From Lutibacter sp. B2 (GTDB lineage: Bacteria > Bacillota > Clostridia > Peptostreptococcales > Thermotaleaceae), in assembly GCA_015686845.1 (NCBI GenBank), contig JADPRS010000004.1, forward strand, positions 62,001 to 126,000: a stretch of DNA of 64,000 bases, in the 5' to 3' direction. The stretch's first letter is position 1. Every line of letters begins with the position of its first letter. Shown here one piece after another: positions 33,035-41,089 of this stretch. The notes beneath the pieces were generated by a model. That model was not told where the DNA came from and searched no databases. It saw only the letters and a list, made by a program, of their open reading frames with translations. Both the position numbers and the translations under genes were made by a program.

Positions 33035-34399
33035 TTGAAACGAAAAATGATACTTCCAACAGTCCTTGCAATAGCTTTAATCATTACATCCAGTTGGGGA
33101 TATATGCAATACCAGCAAAAGAATAAATATTACACCTATCTAGATAATCAATTTCAAAGAATGTATTATGATCTTATGGGAAGTGTAGAAACCATAACCA
33201 CTGATTTATCTAAATTGATGGTATCTTCTCAGACAAAAGAAAACATGGTGTTATATTCAAACATTTGGCAAAATGCGTACAATGCCCAGGAAAAATTAGG
33301 ACAATTTCCAATTAAACATGTAGGAATAAGCAAGACGGAAAAATTCCTAAGTCAATTGGGCGATTATACATTTGCCATGGCACAAAAAAGTATTGATGAT
33401 CAAGTACTTGGAGATAAAGATTTGAACAATTTAGAGAAACTACATAATTATGCGCTTGATCTTTCTAAGGACTTGCATGATTTGCGTAAAGAAGCATTGA
33501 ATTCAAATGTTACAAAAGCATATTTTAGTAAAAAAAGTAGTAAAGAATTAAATAAGGGAGCAAAAGACAATCCTGTTCAACTAAAGTTTGATCAATTTGA
33601 AGAAAGAATGGTAGAATATCCTGAATTAATTTATGATGGACCCTTTTCAGAGCATGTTATAGAGGGTGCACGTCCAAGGTTACAAGGAGATAAAATAACA
33701 CAAAAGGAAGCAGAAAAAAAGGTAATTGAATTTCTAGGAGGAGGAAAAGTAGAAAAAGTAGAAAAAAGTGCAAATGCAAAAGGCAGAATAGATACGTATA
33801 GTTTTACTGTAATTCCTAAAAATAAAACAGGTGGAAAAGGAAATCCAATTTATATTGATATTTCTCAAAGAAAAGGATATGTTGTATCCGTTTTAAATAA
33901 TCGTGAGGTAAAAGAAGCAAAATTATCTAAAGAAGAAGCCATAAAAAAAGTATCTAGTTTTCTAGCAAAAAAGGGATTTGCGAATATGCATCCTTCTTAT
34001 ACATTAAGATATGGGAACGTACTATTGATTAATTACGTGTATAAACAGGGCGATGTTTGGATGTATCCTGATTTAATTAAGGTAAAGGTAGCACTTGATA
34101 ACGGAGATGTTGTAGGGTTTGATTCTACACATTTTCTAACCCTGAATTATAAAAGGTCTTTAGGTGAACCTAAAATTTCAGAAGAAGAAGCAAGAAAAAA
34201 AATAGGAATGCATGCAAAGGTAGAAGAAGAATCAAGACTTTGTATAATCCCTACACAATCATTTAAAGAAATTTATTGTTATGAGTTTAAAGCAACTTAC
34301 AAAGGAGATACTTTCTTAATCTATATTAATGTAGATACAGGAAGAGAAGAAAAGATATTAAAATTAATCAAACAAGAAAATGGAACATTGACCATGTAA
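33035..34399 (+). CDS. ypeB: Germination protein YpeB
   Basis: 454 residues from a TTG start after AAGGTGGTGAT. An N-terminal membrane anchor (about 5-22) is followed by a helical domain with LDNQFQRMYYDLMGSVETIT and SKLMVSSQT. C-terminal PepSY repeats are at about 235-290, 305-365 and 385-445 (ITQKEAEKKVIEFLGGG, then LSKEEAIKKVSSFLAKKGF). YpeB is needed for localisation and stability of SleB in the spore. Length and gene order match the family. Confidence 0.96.
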   Translation: MKRKMILPTVLAIALIITSSWGYMQYQQKNKYYTYLDNQFQRMYYDLMGSVETITTDLSKLMVSSQTKENMVLYSNIWQNAYNAQEKLGQFPIKHVGISKTEKFLSQLGDYTFAMAQKSIDDQVLGDKDLNNLEKLHNYALDLSKDLHDLRKEALNSNVTKAYFSKKSSKELNKGAKDNPVQLKFDQFEERMVEYPELIYDGPFSEHVIEGARPRLQGDKITQKEAEKKVIEFLGGGKVEKVEKSANAKGRIDTYSFTVIPKNKTGGKGNPIYIDISQRKGYVVSVLNNREVKEAKLSKEEAIKKVSSFLAKKGFANMHPSYTLRYGNVLLINYVYKQGDVWMYPDLIKVKVALDNGDVVGFDSTHFLTLNYKRSLGEPKISEEEARKKIGMHAKVEEESRLCIIPTQSFKEIYCYEFKATYKGDTFLIYINVDTGREEKILKLIKQENGTLTM

Positions 34400-34428
34400 A
34401 CTGAGGAAGTTCTTCCTCAGTTTTTTTC
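34398..34428 (+). terminator. Terminator of sleB-ypeB
   Basis: A perfect 12-bp stem (AAACTGAGGAAG, TT, CTTCCTCAGTTT) overlapping the stop codon, followed by TTTTC. Confidence 0.9.
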
Positions 34429-34498
34429 TATTGATTAACAATTAGAAGAAGTATAGAATATTAATGAATTAAACAATTAAATCAGGAGGCTTTTATAT

Positions 34499-35590
34499 AT
34501 GGATACAAAAATAAAAATTGCTGTTATATTCGGAGGGAAATCGGGAGAACATGAAGTATCTTTAATGTCTGCTACATCAGTAATAAAAGCTATGGACAAA
34601 GAGAAATATGAAATCATTCCTATTGGAATTACAAAAAAAGGACAGTGGATGTTGTATGATGGTCCTATAGATCAAATAGAAACGGGTGAATGGGAAGACG
34701 TAGCAAGGGAGAAAATAAAGAAAGATCCACAAAAATATGATTTTTATATAGTGCCTATGGGACAACAAGGCAAAACATCTAAAAGCTTAAAGGAATTAGC
34801 AAATGTTGTTTTTCCTATATTACATGGTCCTTTAGGAGAAGATGGGACGATTCAAGGATTATTTGAAATGGCGGATGTAGCATATGTGGGAACTGGCGTG
34901 CTAGCGTCTTCCGTAGGAATGGATAAAATATATACGAAGAAAATATTTGAACAAGAGAAGCTACCAATAGGAAAATATATGGTCGTAATGAGAAAAAGAT
35001 TAAGAGAAGACCAATCTGTATGTCTAAAAGAAATCGAAGCGAAGTTTTCATATCCTCTTTTTATAAAACCTGCAAATTTAGGTTCTAGTGTAGGAATTTC
35101 TAAAGTACATGATCGAAAAGAACTAATAGAGGGATTATTAAAAGCTGCAAAACATGATCGAAAAATATTAATAGAAGCATTTATAAAGGGAAGAGAAATA
35201 GAGTGTGCAGTACTGGGAAATGATGAGGTTAAGGCATCTATTCCAGGCGAAATATTACCTTCTCATGAATTCTATGATTATGATGCAAAATATTTTGATG
35301 ATGGAAAATCTAAAATGATCATCCCTGCAAACTTGCCAGAAAATGTTATTGAAAGAATACGTGAACTTGCAGTGAAAGCTTATAAATCAATAGATTGTAG
35401 TGGACTTTCTCGTGTGGATTTCTTCTTTGATGAAGAAAATGATAAAATTTATATCAATGAGATCAATACAATGCCAGGGTTTACTAAATTTAGTATGTAT
35501 CCACTATTATGGCAGGAGACAGGACTTTCTTACACAAAGCTTATTGATGAGCTTATTAAACTAGCGATTGAAAGATATGAAGACAAGTAG
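34499..35590 (+). CDS. ddl: D-alanine--D-alanine ligase
   Basis: A 363-residue ATP-grasp enzyme that makes the D-Ala-D-Ala dipeptide of peptidoglycan. Motifs in order are FGGKSGEHEVSLMSA (substrate Glu), LHGPLGEDGTIQG, FIKPANLGSSVGISKV (ATP-grasp loop with the Ser), YDYDAKYFDDGKS (the Tyr-Lys-Tyr pattern of true D-Ala ligases, not D-lactate ligases) and YINEINTMPGFTKFSMYP (metal Glu/Asn). The ribosome site AGGAGG is ideal. The DUF1934 gene follows 11 bases later. Confidence 0.97.
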   Translation: MDTKIKIAVIFGGKSGEHEVSLMSATSVIKAMDKEKYEIIPIGITKKGQWMLYDGPIDQIETGEWEDVAREKIKKDPQKYDFYIVPMGQQGKTSKSLKELANVVFPILHGPLGEDGTIQGLFEMADVAYVGTGVLASSVGMDKIYTKKIFEQEKLPIGKYMVVMRKRLREDQSVCLKEIEAKFSYPLFIKPANLGSSVGISKVHDRKELIEGLLKAAKHDRKILIEAFIKGREIECAVLGNDEVKASIPGEILPSHEFYDYDAKYFDDGKSKMIIPANLPENVIERIRELAVKAYKSIDCSGLSRVDFFFDEENDKIYINEINTMPGFTKFSMYPLLWQETGLSYTKLIDELIKLAIERYEDK

Positions 35591-35601
35591 GAGTTGAACA
35601 A

Positions 35602-36018
35602 ATGAAAAATGTAATGTTAAAGATAGAAGGGGTACAAATTAGTGCAGATGGAGAAGAAAGTATAATTGAGTTCATGACAGAAGGAAAGATATACGAAAAA
35701 GAAAAAGGAACGTATATCGTATATAAGGAAAGTGAAATTTGTGGAATGGATGGATGTACGACTACGTTAAAGTTATTTGAAGGAAAAATATCCATGAAAC
35801 GTTTTGGAACAGCTAATTCAGAAATGGTTTTTGAAAAAGGGAAGAAATATAAAAGTAATTATGCTACCCCTTATGGAAATTTTGATATGGAAATTTTAAC
35901 AAAGAAGGTATCTTATGAGATGTCAGATGAAAAAAAAGGAAGCGTATATATAGAATATGCTATGGATTTACAGGGCATGATGCAAAGCAAAAATGCACTA
36001 AATATTTCTATAATGTAA
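35602..36018 (+). CDS. DUF1934 family protein (YwiB-like)
   Basis: 138 residues, beta-rich, predicted calycin-like barrel, no signal peptide. KNVMLKIEGVQISADGEES, YIVYKESEICGMDGCTTTLK, KRFGTANSEMVFEKGKKY and TPYGNFDMEILTKKVSY fit DUF1934. In Bacilli and Clostridia this gene is usually immediately before argS. Here the argS position is taken by a truncated ArgRS derivative, so the neighbourhood is conserved while the enzyme is not. Function unknown. Confidence 0.88.
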   Translation: MKNVMLKIEGVQISADGEESIIEFMTEGKIYEKEKGTYIVYKESEICGMDGCTTTLKLFEGKISMKRFGTANSEMVFEKGKKYKSNYATPYGNFDMEILTKKVSYEMSDEKKGSVYIEYAMDLQGMMQSKNALNISIM

Positions 36019-36047
36019 TCCCTTATAAAAAGTGATGGGAGCAAATG

Positions 36048-36824
36048 ATGAATTTAATAAGTGTAATTGAAAATAAGATTAAAGAAGCAATGAAAATCAA
36101 GTTTGATTTTCAAGAAGACATAGAAGTCATTATAGAAAAGCCTAAAAAAGAGGAATTCGGGGATTATACTAGTAATATTTCTTTGAAAGTCAGTAAAATT
36201 TTGAAAATGAAACCAATGGAAATTGCTGACCAAATCCTAGATTATATGAATGAAGATGATTTGTTTGAATGTGTAGATGTAAAAGAACCAGGGTTTATAA
36301 ATATTTATATGAAAAAAGAAACGCTTTATAGGTTTCTTTTTCATATAGAAAAAGAGGAAGAAATAAAAGAAGGTAGAAAAAAATATAGAAATTTATTAGA
36401 ACAACAGGATTTTTTTAAAAGAACCAAAGAAAATTTTGAAAAACATACAATAGAGTATGTACAATATGTTCACAGCAGGATTTATTCCATTATAAATATA
36501 TTTGAACAAGAAGGTATATCTCTAAGTAAAATAGAAGAAATGAATATAGATATTGAATTTAGCCCATTGGAACAGAAAATGATGAAAATAGTATTAAACT
36601 ATTCTTATATTTTAAATCATGTGGTTACTAAAAAAGATTCAGAAAAAATGATAGAATATATAGTCGAACTTTGTGCTTTGTTTTATTCTTTTCAAGAAAA
36701 AACTATTTTTAGAGAGATGGAAGAAAAACGATTAAGCTATGTTCTTGTGATTGTAGAAAAAATGAGGAAAATCATTGAATTTGTCTTAGCTGATTTAAAT
36801 ATAGAAGCTCCTTACAATATGTAA
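36048..36824 (+). CDS. Arginyl-tRNA synthetase-derived protein without catalytic core
   Basis: 258 residues (ATGs at 36045 and 36048; the second is better spaced from GGGAG). Residues about 1-90 match the ArgRS N-terminal domain (EKPKKEEFGDYTSNISLKVS, then EPGFINIYM). From about 130 the sequence matches ArgRS after the catalytic domain and through the DALR anticodon-binding domain (HTIEYVQYVHSRIYSII, then YIVELCALFYSFQEK, ending FVLADLNIEAPYNM). The HIGH and KMSK signatures and the whole catalytic fold are absent; a full ArgRS is about 550-570 residues. The reading frame is intact, which argues for a retained function such as tRNA binding, or a recent in-frame deletion. It lies where argS normally sits. 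Confidence 0.8.
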   Translation: MNLISVIENKIKEAMKIKFDFQEDIEVIIEKPKKEEFGDYTSNISLKVSKILKMKPMEIADQILDYMNEDDLFECVDVKEPGFINIYMKKETLYRFLFHIEKEEEIKEGRKKYRNLLEQQDFFKRTKENFEKHTIEYVQYVHSRIYSIINIFEQEGISLSKIEEMNIDIEFSPLEQKMMKIVLNYSYILNHVVTKKDSEKMIEYIVELCALFYSFQEKTIFREMEEKRLSYVLVIVEKMRKIIEFVLADLNIEAPYNM

Positions 36825-36827
36825 AGA

Positions 36828-36845
36828 TGACAAAAATTGAGCAGT
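36828..36845 (+). promoter_or_regulatory. Putative enhancer copy 1: TGACAAAAATTGAGCAGT
   Basis: The first of three related 18-mers with consensus TGMYRAAAATTNRGCAST. It forms a tandem pair with copy 2 at a 20-bp period, just ahead of the sigma-54 activator gene. Confidence 0.55.
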
Positions 36846-36847
36846 AC

Positions 36848-36865
36848 TGACGAAAATTCGGCACT
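36848..36865 (+). promoter_or_regulatory. Putative enhancer copy 2: TGACGAAAATTCGGCACT
   Basis: The second 18-mer, abutting the ribosome site of the activator gene. Binding here could repress or tune the activator's own expression (inference). Confidence 0.55.
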
Positions 36866-36880
36866 GGGGTGGTAAAACAT

Positions 36881-38326
36881 ATGGATAATATATTTTGGAA
36901 ACAAAACATTGAAACGATTTTAGATTATATAGGTGAAGGAATACAGGTGATTGATGCTAAAGGATGTATACAATACTATAACAGATCGTCAGAAGAATTG
37001 GATGATATAAGGAAAAGAGAAACCATAGGGAAACATGTATTAGAAATATATCCCTCCTTATCTCCTCAAACAAGTACCTTATTAAATGCCATTGAAAAGG
37101 GACTACGTACATATAACATGCAACAGACCTATATAAACTATAAAGGAAAGAAGATTACTACTGTAAACTCTTCTTTTCCTATAAGAGTTAAAGATAAAAT
37201 TGTAGGTGCTATAGAAATATCCAGAAATATCACAGACGTAAAAGAACTGTCTGAAAAAGTGGTGGACTTACAAGAACAATTACTGGATAAAAGGAAAAAC
37301 AATGGACAAAAAGAAAACAAAGATGGTGCTAAATATACGTTTTACGATATCATCGGAGAAAGTAAATCAATGTTAAAGACGAAGAAATTAGCTGAAAAGG
37401 CCTCGCAGTCTTCTTCTCCCATTTTAATTTACGGGGAGACGGGTACTGGAAAAGAGTTGTTTGTACATGCCATACATAATAGAAGTCAAAGAAGGAAAAG
37501 TCCTTTCATTGCACAAAATTGTGGCGCATTACCAGCTACTTTACTTGAAAGTATTTTGTTTGGGACTGTGAAGGGAAGTTTTACAGGTGCAGATAATAGA
37601 GCTGGGTTATTTGAATTAGCCAATGGAGGAACTTTGTTTTTAGATGAGATCAATTCTATGCCATTAGAGTTACAAGTGAAGCTTTTGAGAGTGCTTCAAG
37701 ACGGTAATATTAGAAGAGTAGGAGATATTAAGACGAGACAAGTAGATGTAAGGATTGTTGCTGCTAGTAATGAAGATCCTTTAGTAGCTGTAGAAAACAA
37801 GAGATTAAGACGAGATTTATATTATAGATTAAATGTTGTAGGACTAAGATTACCGAGACTAAAAGAGCGTGATGGTGATATTTCTTTACTTGTAGGATTC
37901 TTTATTGATAAATTCAATAAAGAATTAGATAAGCGTGTTAAAGGCGTATCTGTCCCTGTCTTGAACCTATTTGAGAAATATGATTGGCTAGGGAATGTAA
38001 GAGAATTAGAACATGTAATTGAAGGTGTAATGAATTTGATGGATGGAGATCGGATCACAATAGAAGACCTACCCTATATATTTGATAAGATGAAAGAAGA
38101 GGATACCGATACACATGACGTGAAAGATAAAGTGAAGGTAAAAACAATTGCAGTTGCACCGCTTAAAGAATCAATAGAAAATTTCGAAAGAGATATGATT
38201 GAATATGCAATGGATGAATTAAATGATAATATAAGTCATACGGCTAAACGCTTGCAAATACCGAGGCAGACATTGCAGTATAAAATAAAAAAATATAGAA
38301 TAGGAAAACCTGGTGCTGAAAATTAG
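36881..38326 (+). CDS. Sigma-54-dependent activator (PAS-AAA-Fis), lysine fermentation regulator
   Basis: 481 residues from the ATG 8 bases after GGGGTGG. An N-terminal PAS domain (about 10-120: YIGEGIQVIDAKGCIQYYNR) is followed by the AAA+ domain, with GETGTGKELFVHAIHN (Walker A), GSFTGADNRAGLFELANGG (the sigma-54-contacting GAFTGA variant) and GTLFLDEINSM (Walker B). A C-terminal Fis-type helix-turn-helix reads ISHTAKRLQIPRQTLQYKIK. It lies directly upstream of kdd, whose promoter is a textbook -24/-12 site, so it almost certainly activates the lysine operon. The PAS domain may sense lysine or a metabolite. Confidence 0.93.
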   Translation: MDNIFWKQNIETILDYIGEGIQVIDAKGCIQYYNRSSEELDDIRKRETIGKHVLEIYPSLSPQTSTLLNAIEKGLRTYNMQQTYINYKGKKITTVNSSFPIRVKDKIVGAIEISRNITDVKELSEKVVDLQEQLLDKRKNNGQKENKDGAKYTFYDIIGESKSMLKTKKLAEKASQSSSPILIYGETGTGKELFVHAIHNRSQRRKSPFIAQNCGALPATLLESILFGTVKGSFTGADNRAGLFELANGGTLFLDEINSMPLELQVKLLRVLQDGNIRRVGDIKTRQVDVRIVAASNEDPLVAVENKRLRRDLYYRLNVVGLRLPRLKERDGDISLLVGFFIDKFNKELDKRVKGVSVPVLNLFEKYDWLGNVRELEHVIEGVMNLMDGDRITIEDLPYIFDKMKEEDTDTHDVKDKVKVKTIAVAPLKESIENFERDMIEYAMDELNDNISHTAKRLQIPRQTLQYKIKKYRIGKPGAEN

Positions 38327-38331
38327 GCACT
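38314..38331 (+). promoter_or_regulatory. Putative enhancer copy 3: TGCTGAAAATTAGGCACT
   Basis: The third 18-mer, overlapping the activator's stop codon and about 160 bp ahead of the -12 element, a usual distance for a sigma-54 upstream activating site. It contains TGC-N10-GCA dyad symmetry. Confidence 0.6.
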
Positions 38332-38400
38332 AAAATCCATTGGATATAAAATAAATGAATGCAAAATGAAAACCTTTTCATTTGTCGAAAAATTTTTTAG

Positions 38401-38450
38401 ATAATAAAAGCTTGGAAACTTACTGTTTTCATGGTTTTATTATTTTTTTT
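38401..38450 (+). terminator. Terminator of the activator gene
   Basis: ATAATAAAA (38401-38409) pairs with TTTTATTAT (38435-38443), with a partly paired interior, followed by eight Ts. It lies between the enhancer and the -24/-12 promoter. Confidence 0.75.
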
Positions 38451-38467
38451 GAAAAAAATGAAATATT

Positions 38468-38485
38468 TTGGCATGAGAGTTGCAT
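38468..38485 (+). promoter_or_regulatory. Sigma-54 (-24/-12) promoter of the lysine operon
   Basis: TTGGCATGAGAGTTGCAT has the invariant GG and GC doublets at the required 10-base separation, matching TGGCACG-N4-TTGCW closely. The kdd ATG is 128 bases downstream. Confidence 0.92.
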
Positions 38486-38612
38486 AATAGAGATAGCAAG
38501 TACAAAAAAAGTCTTCTTGTAGAAAATTATAAAGTTATCTACAAATCGGTTTATAATTTTCTATAGAGTATAAAAAATAAATTTTAGACAATATATGAGG
38601 AGGATTACTAAA

Positions 38613-39659
38613 ATGACTACAATGAAAAAAGGATGTCCATTCGGAACACACAGAGTATTAGAACCAAAAGGTGCACTACCACAACCAGCAACAAAGATTG
38701 ATAACACAATGGAGATTTATGACAATGAAATTTTAATAGATGTAAAAACATTAAATGTTGATTCAGCAAGTTTTACACAAATTAAGAACCAAGCTAAAGG
38801 TGATGTAGAAAAAATCAAAGAAATCATGATGGGAATTGTTGCTGAAAAAGGAAAACATCAAAACCCTGTAACTGGTTCAGGTGGAATGTTAATTGGAACA
38901 GTTGAAAAAATTGGAACAGCTTTAGAAGGAAAAACGGACCTTAAAGTAGGAGACAAAATTGCAACATTAGTATCTTTATCATTAACTCCACTTGTAATCG
39001 ATGAAATCGTAGAAGTAAGAGATAACATAGATCAAGTAGACATTAAAGGAAAAGCAATATTATTTGAATCAGGACTTTATGCAGTACTTCCAACTGATAT
39101 TCCAGAAAAACTTGCTTTATCAGCACTTGACGTAGCAGGAGCACCAGCACAAACTGCAAAACTTGTAAGACCTGGAGATACAGTTTTAATCATTGGTGGA
39201 GCTGGTAAATCAGGAATATTATGTTGCTATGAAGCAAAAAGAAGAGCAGGCGTTACTGGTAAAGTAATCTGCTTAGGACATAATGATAAGAGTTTAGATG
39301 TTGCTAGAAGAGCAAACGTAGCTGATCACTATGTTGTTGCAGATGCAACGAAACCAGTTGAAGTTATGGAAAAAATAGCTGCATTAACAGATGGAAAAAT
39401 GGCAGATGTAACAATCAATAATGTAAATGTTCCAGATACTGAAATGACTAGTATTTTAGCAACTAAAAATGATGGAACAATTTATTTCTTCAGTATGGCT
39501 ACAAGCTTTACAAAAGCTGCATTAGGAGCAGAAGGTGTTGGTTCTGATGTTAACATGATCGTTGGAAATGGATATACTAAAGGACATGCAGAAGTAACAT
39601 TACAAATCATGAGAGAAAGCAAAGAAATAAGAGCAATCTACGAAGAATTATACGCATAA
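38613..39659 (+). CDS. kdd: L-erythro-3,5-diaminohexanoate dehydrogenase
   Basis: An NAD(P)-dependent oxidative deaminase that converts 3,5-diaminohexanoate to 5-amino-3-oxohexanoate and ammonium, the third step of lysine fermentation. 348 residues from the ATG 7 bases after GAGGAGG; the frame from 38595 would start inside that site. The N-terminus KKGCPFGTHRVLEPKGALPQ is characteristic. A Rossmann domain has TVLIIGGAGKSGILCCYEAK. It is first in the operon, behind the sigma-54 promoter, and next to kamA. Confidence 0.95.
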   Translation: MTTMKKGCPFGTHRVLEPKGALPQPATKIDNTMEIYDNEILIDVKTLNVDSASFTQIKNQAKGDVEKIKEIMMGIVAEKGKHQNPVTGSGGMLIGTVEKIGTALEGKTDLKVGDKIATLVSLSLTPLVIDEIVEVRDNIDQVDIKGKAILFESGLYAVLPTDIPEKLALSALDVAGAPAQTAKLVRPGDTVLIIGGAGKSGILCCYEAKRRAGVTGKVICLGHNDKSLDVARRANVADHYVVADATKPVEVMEKIAALTDGKMADVTINNVNVPDTEMTSILATKNDGTIYFFSMATSFTKAALGAEGVGSDVNMIVGNGYTKGHAEVTLQIMRESKEIRAIYEELYA

Positions 39660-39724
39660 GAAAAAATAGAAGTTAAACTTTCAATTTAATTTAATTATTA
39701 ATAAAATAGGAGGGTTTTTATATT

Positions 39725-40978
39725 ATGAGAAATTACAAAGAAGTAGAATTATGGAAAAATGTAACGCAGGAACAATGGGATGACTGGCATTGGCAAGTAA
39801 AAAACAGAATCGATACAGTTGAGGATTTAAAGAAAGTAATCAACTTAACAAAAGAAGAAGAAGAAGGAATTAAAGAATCATTAAAGACATTAAGAATGGG
39901 TATTACACCATATTATGCATTACTTATGGACAAAGATGATCCACATTGCCCAGTTAGAATGCAAGCAGTTCCAACTGCACTTGAAACACATAAGGCAGAA
40001 GCAGATATGGATGATCCACTTCATGAAGATACGGACTCTCCAACACCTGGACTTACTCATAGATATCCAGATAGAGTATTATTATTAATAACAGACCAAT
40101 GTTCAATGTACTGTCGTCACTGTACAAGAAGAAGATTCGCAGGACAACAAGATGACGCAGTTCCAACCGATAGAATAGATAAAGCAATTGAATACATTAG
40201 AAATACACCACAAGTAAGAGACGTATTATTATCTGGTGGAGATTGCTTATTAGTAACTGATGAAACATTAGAATACATCATCAGTAAATTAAGAGAAATT
40301 CCACACGTTCAAATCGTTAGATTAGGATCAAGAACACCAGTAGTTATGCCTCAAAGAATTACACCAGAATTAGTAAATATGCTTAAAAAGTATCACCCGA
40401 TTTGGTTAAATACACACTTTAATCATTCAAAAGAAATGACACCAGAAGCTGAAAAATCATTAGAATTATTAGCAAATGCAGGGATTCCTCTAGGAAACCA
40501 ATCAGTACTTTTAAGAGGCGTAAATGATTGTGTTCATATCATGAGAGAGTTAATGCATAATCTTGTTAAAAATAGAGTTAGACCATACTACATCTATCAA
40601 TGTGACCTTTCAGTAGGGATCGAGCACTTTAGAACACCAGTATCTAAAGGAATCGAAATCATTGAAGGATTAAGAGGACATACTTCAGGATATGCAGTTC
40701 CTACATTTGTTGTAGATGCTCCTGGTGGTGGTGGAAAAACGCCAGTAATGCCTCAATACGTAGTTTCTCAATCTCCAAAGAGAGTTGTTCTTAGAAACTT
40801 TGAAGGTGTTATTACAACTTATGCAGAACCTACTGCATATAACGATGTATGTAACTGCCCGATCTGTAAAGGAGAAAGAGAGCATAAGACTACTGGTGTA
40901 GGTGGACTTCTACAAGGAAATCAAATTTCACTTGAGCCAACAGATCTTGCAAGAAATGAAAGAGGACACCACGAGTAA
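39725..40978 (+). CDS. kamA: L-lysine 2,3-aminomutase
   Basis: A radical SAM, PLP-dependent enzyme of 417 residues that makes L-beta-lysine from L-lysine. The cluster motif is CSMYCRHCTRRRF (C-x3-C-x2-C). The PLP lysine is expected in the late VVDAPGGGGKTPVMPQYV segment. TPGLTHRYPDRVLLLITDQC and DVLLSGGDCLLV are family signatures. A conserved cysteine triad near the C-terminus (NVCNCPICKGE-type) provides the zinc site that distinguishes KamA from short EpmB homologues. Confidence 0.97.
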   Translation: MRNYKEVELWKNVTQEQWDDWHWQVKNRIDTVEDLKKVINLTKEEEEGIKESLKTLRMGITPYYALLMDKDDPHCPVRMQAVPTALETHKAEADMDDPLHEDTDSPTPGLTHRYPDRVLLLITDQCSMYCRHCTRRRFAGQQDDAVPTDRIDKAIEYIRNTPQVRDVLLSGGDCLLVTDETLEYIISKLREIPHVQIVRLGSRTPVVMPQRITPELVNMLKKYHPIWLNTHFNHSKEMTPEAEKSLELLANAGIPLGNQSVLLRGVNDCVHIMRELMHNLVKNRVRPYYIYQCDLSVGIEHFRTPVSKGIEIIEGLRGHTSGYAVPTFVVDAPGGGGKTPVMPQYVVSQSPKRVVLRNFEGVITTYAEPTAYNDVCNCPICKGEREHKTTGVGGLLQGNQISLEPTDLARNERGHHE

Positions 40979-40991
40979 AAAACAGGTAAGA

Positions 40992-41031
40992 AATCAGCAA
41001 TTAGAGGTTATGATACCTCTAATTGTTGATT
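40992..41031 (+). ncRNA. Strong intercistronic hairpin between kamA and kamB
   Basis: A 17-bp stem with one G-U pair (40992-41008 with 41015-41031) and loop TATGAT, not followed by Ts. It probably protects or processes the upstream kdd-kamA mRNA, or attenuates read-through. It is followed at 41044-41068 by GGTGCGAATCAGAGGCAGCG, which echoes part of the cobalamin riboswitch core. Confidence 0.55.
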
Positions 41032-41089
41032 ACTAATCTTTTAAGCTGGTGCGAATCAGAGGCAGCGATTTTAAACAGGAGGGAACGCA

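Noticed and set aside
36048-36824. Sequencing error or frameshift as the reason for the short ArgRS
   Set aside because: A frameshift would leave catalytic-domain sequence in another frame. No HIGH or KMSK-like segment occurs in any frame here, and the junction is in frame.
40979-41089. Full cobalamin riboswitch upstream of kamB
   Set aside because: Only one short core-like fragment is present. The B12 box and most aptamer helices are missing and the gap is too small, so it is listed only as a weak finding.
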